A DNA stretch of 64,000 bases from contig JAETXT010000005.1 in NCBI GenBank assembly GCA_019188255.1, positions 4,402,001-4,466,000 on the forward strand, written 5' to 3'. Made by a program: the position numbers and the translations under genes. Shown piece by piece: positions 11,859-21,647 of the stretch. The number at the start of each line of letters is the position of its first letter. Position 1 is the stretch's first letter. Under the pieces are notes generated by a model. That model was not told where the DNA came from. It ran no database searches and saw only the letters and a program-made list of their open reading frames with translations. This stretch comes from Verticillium longisporum (lineage: Eukaryota; Ascomycota; Sordariomycetes; Glomerellales; Plectosphaerellaceae).

Positions 11859-12911
11859 GCAAATACAGTGCATGAACAGTGGTCGCCAACCAGAGCAAGA
11901 CAACTCCCAACGCTTTCCCAAGGCTAACCCAAGCTGCGACAGCGGTCACAAGCCACCGAGTCCACGGCAGACCTGGAGCATGCCACGCACAACATCACCC
12001 TAGGAGCCACTGCCATGCTGACTATGAGGTATCAGGTATACAGGGGTTGCGGATGGGTTTTAGGACCACCGATAGCATAGATTTGAGAGGTTCAGCTAAT
12101 GCTATGTCCACAAGTGGGCTGCCATGTCATTGATGTGGGGAACCCATCCGACTTTGTACCAGAGGATGGGAGCCACAAACTCATCCCACATCCTAGTTTA
12201 ACGAACAAACGAGCTCACCCTACATCTATGCTTAAGAAAGCGGTAAAATCGCTCGCTGACAGAACACTGCATCACTACTGTCATTGCTGGCAAGGATACT
12301 AGCCTCATGGCGCCCCATCATAGTCCGTCTGAGACGAGGTTCCAAGCTCCAATAGGGCTGACAGTCTTCTTGATGTGCCATGGTGCAACCAAACCCCCTA
12401 TGAGCAGAATCATTCCGATTCCTGGACAAGCTTTACGTGGGCCATGTGAACCCAGCTGAAAACGCTTCGACGTGCCGAGAAAGATTCCATATTACTCGTT
12501 CACATGCGGAGATCCGTGATGATCATGAATTCCTGCGTAGTAGACGCAGTGATCCATTCGCGGCATATTCATCCCCATGTCTCAGTCATACCTACAATCT
12601 GCCTGTCTCATATTGCCCTGGCTGGATCCTGTGCTCGTCTGCATGGAGTGTCCTGCGGCACGTAGGTATTTGGGAGTAAACCTTGGAAAGATCATTTCCA
12701 ATTGCAGCCTATTTGTTTACACATGACCACATTGCAGCACCTTCACCAACCCCAGGTTTCATACTCGAAATAACGCGTGAGCTCATGTGTATATCGAGCT
12801 GGCTCCAGGATAGTCTCTGCATAGGTATATAAAGACGCTCCGCAAGCACCAATATCGCCTTGCTGGACTAATTGCGCAATCATATCCCAAAACCTCTTGA
12901 CACCATCAACT
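11859..12911. other. Intergenic region upstream of the defensin-like gene
   Basis: No gene seen in the first 900 bp. The last 90 bp hold the likely core promoter of the defensin-like gene, listed separately. Confidence 0.5.
12826..12833 (+). promoter_or_regulatory. TATA box of the defensin-like gene
   Basis: TATATAAA lies 79 bp before the ATG at 12912, a normal fungal spacing that predicts a 5' leader of about 50 nt. Inference from motif and position only. Confidence 0.5.
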
Positions 12912-13249
12912 ATGAAGCTCATTTTTGCATCAAGCCTGGCTCTCTTCGTTAGCTTCGGCTTCTCTCTACCTTCAATGATGAGGACCACGTGCCAATTGGG
13001 CAGCATTGGGCCTGCCAACGCGGGAAATGCAGCATGTAGCGCTTCTGTAAGTCTGAAGGAACCACACGCTCTCAAGGCGAGGTCAACCTTGAATCTCCAT
13101 TTTCTTACAAAGGGACTAGTGTTTCGTACAGCACGGCAACATCCATGGTGGACACTGCAATGAAAACGCGTAAGTCCCCATTTAAGGTACCTTACCTTAC
13201 GTTATATGATGGAGGCTAACGTCAAAATAGTGTGTGCATTTGCAACTAA
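12912..13249 (+). CDS. Defensin-like CS-alpha-beta antimicrobial peptide precursor (66 aa)
   Basis: Three short exons: 12912-13046, 13120-13166 and 13231-13249. Introns start GTAAGT/GTAAGT and end CTAG/ATAG, and the phases agree. The precursor has an N-terminal signal peptide (MKLIFASSLALFVSFGFSLP) followed by a mature segment of roughly 40 residues. Its cysteine framework is C-x(14)-C-x3-C-x10-C-x4-C-x-C. The CxxxC helix pair (ACSASC), the GGHC gamma-core region and the terminal CxC (CIC) are exactly those of cysteine-stabilised alpha/beta defensins of the ancient invertebrate/fungal type (plectasin and micasin are described fungal members). The expected role is a secreted antibacterial peptide. 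The split coding region hides it from single-frame searches. It carries no propeptide longer than a few residues. Activity is inferred, not shown. Confidence 0.85.
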
Positions 13250-14615
13250 GTCTTTTGGACGGGTTTAGAAAGTTGGAAATACTCGTCCATCGGCTACGCT
13301 ACTCCCCAGGCAATGACGATAAAGTCAATGCTCTTCATCGTTGTCTTTGCCACGGGACTGAATACGAAGAATCAAACCAAGGACTGTCTCCTCTTTCCAG
13401 GAGGAAATCTGATCTCACACCTCCTCAGTGACCCTGATTTTTGATATTGTGCAATGCTTGAGATGACGATGCATCGATCCTCCAGCTTCCTCGGCTCTCA
13501 TTAGAAAAATAATTATTGACTAGGAAAATCATAAAGCTGCTTCTGGATACCAGCCCTCGCGTCAGTTCTGGTACCCGTACGGGTCCTTCCCCGGCACTTA
13601 AACAGAATAACTGAGCCGACAGTGTCCAGATCGGGTTGCCGAGACTTCTTGGGCACCAATCGTAGGAACATAGACTGAATCCTCGTTCTTTGACTTTTCT
13701 GTATGACATCATGAGAGCATAATATACTGATATGCTCGCCGCTGGGCTTCAGGCTTCTTGCACGACTCAGTAGGGAGAAACCGAGCGCCAACTGCGGGGT
13801 GAATATCGGCACTCCTTCCAGTACCTTTTCCCGGGTGATCTACAAGATCCTTCGGGCTTACAAACACGCGACAATTTTAAGACATTGATGGATTACTATC
13901 TCTCCCAATTGACCAAGGCAGTGATAGGTGATTGGTGAATGTTGCTACTGACAAGGGACTATTCATCCCTGGTGATCCCACGGGTGTGGGGGAAAGGATC
14001 GAAGTCCAAGCCACACCCGCCAAGAACACCATTTACGGGTCTTGGCTCGCATGTCCTAGGAGCCCTAGCCGCGTTTGAGTTGCATTCTAAATCCTTCCTT
14101 GGCTTGAACCCTGCTGCGGGCGCCCTATTTTTAGCCACCCGTTCGACTGCCGGCATCCTGACATTGAGGATTTTGGATCTCTAATCACCACAGTCGGACA
14201 ACTTCCCAAGTGGTCGATGGAGGCTTGGTGAGCTGCACCTGCGATGGTCCGCTGTCCATGCATTCAGATGCGGCATGGGTTGATTGCCAGCGTACTCAGT
14301 CTGCAAATAGCATGTCAGCGTGGTTCGAGATGGTCTTCGGCATCATGATCCTGCCCGAACATCCATGACAACCCGAAGTTCACGGTATAGTGAGCTTGCT
14401 TGACTGCACTCAATTTGGCATAAAAGACATATGCCCAACGAGTTTTCAAGTCAACCTCTTTGGATATCATCAACATCATCAATCACTCCTCCTTAACAAC
14501 ATCATCATCAGCTCCTGGCTTCACCCATCTCAACCAACTATCCTCACAGCAGCTACTTTGCGACCTTCAACAACTCTTGTCCAGGATCCGCATTCGTGGC
14601 ACTTCAATAACCACA
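13250..14615. other. Intergenic, 1.4 kb, no gene seen
   Basis: Short frames on both strands lack family features. The right end is probably the promoter and 5' leader of the secreted protein at 14616; CATAAAAG near 14418 is a candidate TATA-like element. Confidence 0.45.
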
Positions 14616-15608
14616 ATGCCTTCGTTCCTTTCGGCCGCTCTTCTCAGCCTCGGCGCTGCTCACTTAGCTGCGGCTCAGACTGTCAACTGCAATTCAATGG
14701 GTATCCCAAATGGCTACCAGGGCTTTGACAAGTGGCGCGCCACAACCAAGGACTGCTCGGAGGCCACCAACAAACTTGAAGAACACTTCGGTCAGGCAGT
14801 CCCAGAGGCTTCCTTTGGTTGCGTTTCTTTGGCCGTCTCGGGCGGTTGCGAAGTTTCCATGTGCGACTCGTCGGATGTCCGCAGAAACATCGACTACACC
14901 GCGGCCTGGACGGCGGCAAGGGTCATTCATGCCAGACACAAAGAGAACGGAGAGGTAGCTGGATACATCTCGCTTGACGATTACAGCGATGCTGGTGGCT
15001 TCAAGGTGTTTGTCAAGGTTGCCGCGACTGACAGCCCCAACCCTACCGGCAAGCGAAAGCGCAGCTTGTTCGGCCGCCCCAGTGCCTTGAACCTGGCTGA
15101 GCGGGAAGAGGTCAAGGAGGTGGAAGCTCGAGCCCCATCTGACGAGACCAACGCGCTCTCTGCAGTGGAAAAGCGCTGGAACTGGAACTGGTTTAGCAAG
15201 GAGAGCTGGCCCATCGATCACACTGGGCTTTACACCAACATCCGAAATGCGTGGGGCACCGATGAGCATGTTGGCGATGACCAAGTCCTCAACGCTATGG
15301 AGAACCTCCTTGTCGACTGGAACAATGTGCAAGGCAACCCTTCGAGCCTCACACCTCCTGCGTACCATGCCCCCAACGACATGAGGATCCAATTTGAGTG
15401 GGCTGCGCACAACAACCATAACGTCAATGACATTGGCTACGAGGAGAGAATCAACATGCTGCACTGGGCAGTCCAGGAACGCCGGATTCACGCCCCGCGT
15501 CAAAACTTCTCCATGCAGGTCAGACGTGGCGCGGTCACCATCGGCCATCTGATCATTCGCGTGTTCTGGGTTGGCCAGGACCAGTCGCTGTCTAATGTCT
15601 GTGATTAA
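14616..15608 (+). CDS. Secreted hypothetical protein with dibasic processing sites, 330 aa
   Basis: One exon. The start at 14616 is chosen because it opens a clean signal peptide (MPSFLSAALLSLGAAHLAAAQ) while the frame extends further upstream without one. The N-terminal half (about 21-145) has six or so cysteines around FGCVSLAVSGGCEVSMC. The middle is a charged linker with GKRKRSLFG and AVEKRWNWNWF, both fitting Kex2-type cleavage after KR. The C-terminal half is Trp/His/Asn-rich (WAAHNNHNVNDIGYEER, VTIGHLIIRVFWVGQ). I do not recognise the family. The architecture suggests a secreted precursor cut into two domains in the Golgi, which is inference. It stands alone, with no partner genes nearby. 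Confidence 0.7.
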   Translation: MPSFLSAALLSLGAAHLAAAQTVNCNSMGIPNGYQGFDKWRATTKDCSEATNKLEEHFGQAVPEASFGCVSLAVSGGCEVSMCDSSDVRRNIDYTAAWTAARVIHARHKENGEVAGYISLDDYSDAGGFKVFVKVAATDSPNPTGKRKRSLFGRPSALNLAEREEVKEVEARAPSDETNALSAVEKRWNWNWFSKESWPIDHTGLYTNIRNAWGTDEHVGDDQVLNAMENLLVDWNNVQGNPSSLTPPAYHAPNDMRIQFEWAAHNNHNVNDIGYEERINMLHWAVQERRIHAPRQNFSMQVRRGAVTIGHLIIRVFWVGQDQSLSNVCD

Positions 15609-16299
15609 ATTCGACGGTATCAACCAGGAAAACAAACACGACATGGGAATTAGGGTCGGGAATGGCGCTTTGGAGTTGGAAGAAGGGTTTGTACCTAGAC
15701 ATCTTCAGGGAAATGCAAAGCAGGTGTGACCACAATATGAGAAAAATTACCATCCTTTGCCGAAGTGTCCCTTTTGATTTAACTCGATTTCTATTAGACT
15801 ACGAAAATGTCAAAACTCTCGACGTGCCTCTGAAAGCGCCATCGATCATATCACGGAGGTCGCCCAATCGGTGAGAACGCTGCGCTAAAAAACGAAGACC
15901 AGTGACTTGTAGAAAGAATGGTGCCCTCAAAAGTTGCATTAACTATGGAAAAGTATAATCAATATTCGCACCCAGCAACAACTTCCATGGTCAAGCTTCT
16001 CCTCAACAGGGACGTCTATCGCGTTTAGTGTTAGAAAATAAGTCAGAAGCATGGCTGCTGTAATGTCAGCTGACAAGTGGCATTCTACGTAGTTGAAGTC
16101 ATGGGAGTCCAATGATCTCATGTCCCTTTCGCTAAGACCAAGCTTTGCATTGGCGTGCGCAATCGTATTGATCGATGACCGAAACGAGGTGACCATCAAC
16201 AAGGCAACAATCATAAGATCAAGATGAACACTAGACTTTGGGTATGCATAGCTAGTGACGGAGCTGTTGATTGCATAAGGTCTTACACACCAACTAAGC
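15609..16299. other. Convergent intergenic region, no gene seen
   Basis: Lies between the ends of a plus-strand and a minus-strand gene and is somewhat AT-richer than its surroundings. No coherent coding signal. Confidence 0.5.
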
Positions 16300-19200
16300 C
16301 TAAGTGCACACTGTTTGAATCCCGCCAGTTGCAGTCTTGTGGTCGGTGCAAACAACCTGACAACAGGGGTAAATATCGGTGCACTTCCGGCTTCCCTTCT
16401 GTCCCCGCCACGTTACGTTGTCCTGGACGAGCTTCGTAGAACATACAGGGACTTGCCAGAAACCTGGAGTCGAGATACCCTGTTGAAGGGGAAGGAAAGT
16501 CGGACTGTCAGGACCTCCAGGAGCCGTGTCTGCCGACTTGCGCAAACCGAAGGGCAGCTTCTCGCCGTTTTCCTTCCATCCGTCATAAGCAGACCGCGCG
16601 AGCTCCTGCCAGGTGATCTCCCAGTCGTTGTCTGCCTTACCGATGTCCGGCAAGCCGTACGGATACTCTGCGGTGCTGCTCTCCCTCGTCTTTCCTCCAA
16701 TCGACTTAACAGACGGCACGCAAATAACCCACAAGTCTTTGTTGTCGTACTTCAAGTACGCGTCGTTGCGCCACCTGCCCAGGAAATTGGTGGTCTTCTG
16801 CGGGTCAAAAGGCTCGAACGATCCAACGGCCACCACCGGGGCACACGACTCATCGGCCGCCCAAGCATTGGTGACAAGCCTTGCGTGGATCATCTTCTTG
16901 ACGATGGTACCCATCGACCCTGGCTCACATCCTTCGCTGGGTTCAAGACGAACAAGCCGTTGTTGAGGAGGCCAATCATGGCAGCTGATCCAGCAGGATC
17001 TCCACTGAACAAGAAGGTCATGAGGTTGTCAATGCTGTCTTTCAGCATCTTCACCATCAACTCGGCTGCCTTCTGAACCGAATCGGCCGCATCAATGGCA
17101 CACTGCTCACTACTCGGACGTGGTGCACTTAGTGACTGGGCCAAGACGATGTACGTTGTTCCCTAGGTGTGAGGAGGGTGTTGTACTCACGAGTCTGAAA
17201 CATTGCCTCCCATGAACTCATACGCGCTGATAGCGCTGCCTACACTGTCGCGTGCGCTTGTTGCTTTATCGTTGGCAGTTGTCCACTTGGAGAACTGATC
17301 TGTGTCCAGAACCTGTTCACGAGTAAAGTCAGATGAAGATTCAAGTGTATGTATGCCATAGAATACGTGACAGTCCTCACCTTCTCCCAAATTCCAGCAC
17401 CTGTGAATGCGAATATGGTGTCGAAAGAACCCAGGATAACTTTCAATGTGCCAAGCCAATTTCCGGTTTGTGGCCGCACAAATTTGGCTGCCATGTCCTT
17501 TGCGTTGCTCGTGATGGAGTTCTCGACTTCGACAACAGCATCGTAATACTTTTGGTAGAACGCGTTGAGGTTTCCGAAAGCGAGCTCGACCATAGCCACG
17601 GACGAGTACGTGAGGGTCTGACAGCTGATGGCATTGCTGTACGATGCAGATGTCAGAGCTCACTCGAGAAAGAGGGTACAGCATCCATTGGGTGCACATA
17701 CCATCCACTCTTGCCGAGTTTGTCGCACGAGTAGTCCTCTGGTAGCTCTGTGGCCTGGTTCGGGTCATGATCAGTCCCCCACATCCAGCCGACGGCGACA
17801 GGCATGTTGGTCAACCACCGGGGATGATATCGGGGTTGCCGTTGTTGCGAATTCTGGTGATTAGCTCCCACCATGCCATCATGTCTTCGAGGGTCATTTG
17901 TGACATGACTGCGTCCCACCTCTTCCAGGGGTCGATGCCGATGTTTCCAGCGATACCGCAGTCTTTCCTATCTGTTTGAGTGTCAACATGATTCTAGATG
18001 AAGGGGCAAATATATGGCCAAGTGAGTACTTACAGCATTTCCACGCTGTGACACAAATGTCAGATCTTGTCGTCACGTAAATAGTGAGGGTCACTTACGG
18101 AGGCCGGAATTGGCTGCTTTGCAAGCTGCCATGTCCTTCACCTTGCCGTCGTCGTCAAGCGGCGTCTCCTTAAAGATGCCTCCTGGGACAGCGGGACGAG
18201 TCTGCGTGCAAGCTGACGGAGGACAGTATCCTCGGGAACAAGCAAAAGCGCAGAGACCAATGTACTCGGATCCAAGGTTCGCTAGCGGGTAGCCAACAGG
18301 TTTGCTTGCAGGGGGCTGGACCATGCGGCCCTTGATGGAGCATGTGCAAGGGGAGGGGCTACAGAAGATTAGCATACTGGATGTCATGCGACGGCATTTG
18401 ATGACTGACCAGTATCCGCGGCCACAGCTAAAGTCACACAGGCCCCCGAAGTTTCCTTGTCCAGTTCCGGAGACGCATCCTTGCTGGGTCACCGGCACCT
18501 CGGGCTCTGGCTCTGCTGGCTCCGGGATAGGCTGGGGGATGACGCATTTGCCCTTGAGGGATGCGTCCTTCGTGCATACTCCAGTAGGACAATAGTTATG
18601 GTTGCATGAGAACTAGTAGTAAGTATTGCGAGTCAGCAAGAGTCTCCGCATCGACGGTGCATGGTGTTGAGGTTCAAGAAGAGTCTTGAGAAAAGTAGTC
18701 AGACTTACAGGCAAAGCCCTTCGTACGTGCAAGTCATTCTGGTATGGCGGTGGTTAGCAGGTAGCTGCGGACGTTGTGATGGAGGGACCTCTTACCCAGC
18801 GGCAGGCCAAGCATCAATATTGAGGGACTTGGGCTCGGTCACCTTGAGGCCCATCTTGGTACAAGTACAGGGCCCGCGAGGACAGTAGCCAAAGTTGCAA
18901 GCAAAGGAGCAGATCCCTCGAAATTCTCATGAGCAGCCCCGAAATCCTTAACTCCCGTGCCGGCGACACAAACTTGGTCACCCAGCGAGCGCGGCGGCGT
19001 CACAGAGACGGCTGCGCCTTTGGAACTGCCGACCCAGGCGTTCCAGTTGTTGAGGCCAGCGTTCTTGGAGCAGTCCGTTGTGATGGCAGGGCCCTTGACT
19101 GAGAGGCCGCCCTTCGACAAGGTCACACCCACTTCACCTGTGGCGCCGTTGAAGGGCACACTGCCGTGGTAGATGCCTACGCCCCCGTCGGGGATGGAGT

Positions 19201-20471
19201 CCCAGGCCCATTGGGCCTGCGCCTTGCCACCGATGGAGACTGTCGCTGCCGCGTTGGAGCCCAGCAGGGCTGAATAGAAGATGCGGTCCTCTGAAAGTTC
19301 AGCGGGAGAGTACACCGTCTGATGCTGGGAGGGCGTGTTTCCTGTTGTTCCGCCACTCGAGCAAGCCGAGCCTGGGTTCAACCGGTACCAAGTAGTCAAC
19401 GTCTCACGAGACACCGTCGAGATGTTGTTCTTGTATGTGTCGATGACATAAGGCAGCATATCACGCCATCCGTCATGGGGCATATCCCGAACATAGTTGA
19501 AAGGCGAATTGCCTCTGTTGGCAGCAAAAGCAGAGTATTGCCTCTCGTCCAGAGGACCGATGTAGTGAGACTCTCCATAATCGTTCCACGAGATCTAGAG
19601 CTGGGTTAGGCTTTGTATAGAGTACGCAAAAAGAGAGGCAAGAACCGTGCAACAAGCATAACTTACGATTTGCACAAACTCGGGTTGCAAGTACCAGATG
19701 TGGGCCCAACGATCAAACCAGGTGTGGTCGCCCCTCCAAAGCCAGTTCTTATCAAAGCCCGGCATGTTTGTGTAGAACCAAGGGGCGACCGGCATCATGT
19801 AAGGCATGCCCTTCATGAAGTCAAGGTAGGAGGCGTCGACCTCAGTGTTCTTACGATTCGGGCCTTCAGCCCAAGCGGCCCAGCTGAATAAACCATCAGC
19901 GACGCCGAGGGCCACAGCCTTCTTGGCTCCTAGGGAGGACCAGGACGGGATGAAGAAGGCACCCGGTCTCCTTCTTGATTGTGGGCCAGTCGGAAGAAGA
20001 TTTGGGACCCTCAAACGTGGAAACGAGGGGCTGAGAGCCGCGGCGGAAATAGGCTGACGAGGCGGCATACTAAAGCAAGGTGTTGTGAGTATAAGCTTTG
20101 CAGTCGGACGGCGCGAGTTTGAGCAAGATGTTCGTTGAACCCACTTTCTTGATCATGGTTATGACGGTGCCTTGCGGCCACGCCCCGTTGCCAGCATAGT
20201 CAAACGATAGGAAAAGCTTGAAACCCTCACTTTCAGCAGCAGTGAAGAAGAGCGGAAGGTTGGCGTCGGTGGTGTCCTCATCCATGGAGAAGTTGACGGC
20301 AAAGCCATCAATGTGCGCTTCTTGGGCAAGGCCGATCTCACGCTGATAGTCTGCCACAGTGAAGCCGGCGGTGTTAGACAGCATGAAATGCGCGAAAACT
20401 GACTTGGCCTGGATCTGGACTATCCAGAGAGCCAGAGCCAGCAGCCCAGCAAAAAGTCGACAGCCGATCAT
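16300..20471 (-). CDS. GH71 alpha-1,3-glucanase (mutanase) with Cys-rich repeats and chitinase-like tail; frame broken
   Basis: The start at 20471 opens a signal peptide (MIGCRLFAGLLALALWIVQIQA). The catalytic domain then reads AKSVFAHFMLSN and GLAQEAHIDGFAVNF, and after an intron (20144-20070) SQPLVSTFEGP, FFIPSWSSLGAKKA, PYMMPVAPWFYTN and FDKNWLWRGDHTWFDRW. After intron 19666-19595 come ISWNDYGESHYIGPL and GMPHDGW-type motifs. These are GH71 signatures, and such enzymes cut alpha-1,3-glucan in fungal cell walls. At least three repeats of type CxxGTG..F.GLC.FsC..GyC follow (about 18950-18100). Then comes a long tail (about 17900-16300) with the AISCQTLTYSSVAMVELAFGNL pattern known from killer-toxin-like chitinases. 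The frame is broken by single bases near 19957-19960, 18915-18917, 17820-17823 and 16914-16920, and two exon junctions (about 18709/18619 and 17191/17160) are out of phase. It is either a pseudogene or badly polished sequence. Confidence 0.75.
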
Positions 20472-21647
20472 GTTGTCGGGCGTCAGGAGAGATGGCCAGG
20501 TGGGTGAGGATGCCTTTGAGGCCGTCAGAGTAATCTGCACTCATGCCTCTGTCCTCCTCGCGTCCCTTATATCAATCCGCGGAGGAGAAGAACCCTCGCC
20601 CTGATCATCATCAAAACATGGACTGCCCCTCCGACATGTTGTGCTCTTTTCCAGCCTGCATGCTCGTAAGTTGTTCCGCCGGAATCCTTCAACAGAGCGA
20701 TGGTACGACAAATGGAGATCGGGTCCTCGAGGAACTACTAGCCCCAAAACCCTCGTCCAGCGCTGTAATTCGTCCGGCATCTGAGACCTAGACTGGATCA
20801 TGGAGATTGGGATGCGGGATGAGTGCCGTTCGCAGTTTAGCTCGCCGAACCGTCGACCCAGGCCCGCGGGCTAGGCCGAGCATTAAGGGACTTTGGTCTA
20901 AGCCCTATGGCAGTCGACCCGATCAAATCTCTTGGCCCGGGAGATACCTGGGCGGACATGGCAAACGTGCTGAGAGATATTGCCACAAAGCTGCAGCAGG
21001 TTCGGCTCCTAACGTGAGTCGGCTTTCGCTGGTAGTGCCAGGGGTTTTCCCTGCATGGTTGACCCCTATCAGTGGGACAACTGTCCCCGATCACCTGCCT
21101 ACATTGGCAAGCCGTAACGAAGAAAAGAGAGCCAGGTGGGACTCGGGCTAGATGGTAGAACGTGCATCGAGCACCAGGACGAGGGTGACGATGGGTCGAA
21201 GAGGAAACCTACGTTCGCCACGGGTCACCCGGCCCGAGAAAACTATGCCTGCATCTCACGGGGCGATTAGGCTTCGCTATGTAGAATGGAAAAAACCATG
21301 ATGGTAGCTCACATTTGTTAAACAGGCATGCCACGCTTTTCACAGAATTGCTGCGTAGGTCGGAATGTAGTTACGGCAAGCTAATGTCGAAACACATTGA
21401 AGCCCTCCGCGGCTAGCGATGCTTAGCGATGCTGAAAGGTTGAGGCTGAGGATGCAGGTGGTGCAGCTGCAGGCCTCATTCGCAGTGCCTCGCAGGGATT
21501 GGACATCAACGCAGGTCGAGGCTCTCATAGTCTTGGCGTGTAATGGCAAGCCATGACCACTCCTCCAGAAACATCGTGAAGCGTAGTCGCTAGTGATGGC
21601 TCAATCATTCGCATTATCCCCAGTCGAACAAATCATCGCATTCCTTC
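20472..21647. other. Intergenic, 1.2 kb, no gene seen
   Basis: Contains the promoter of the minus-strand GH71 gene and the upstream region of the split ankyrin gene. No supported coding region or repeat. Confidence 0.45.

Noticed and set aside
13425..14184. Several open frames of 65-99 residues between the defensin-like gene and 14616
   Set aside because: No splice partners, signal peptides or recognisable motifs.
19930..19962. A 33-nt micro-intron to explain the GH71 frame break
   Set aside because: It is too short for a fungal intron and would remove the conserved FFIPSWSS segment.
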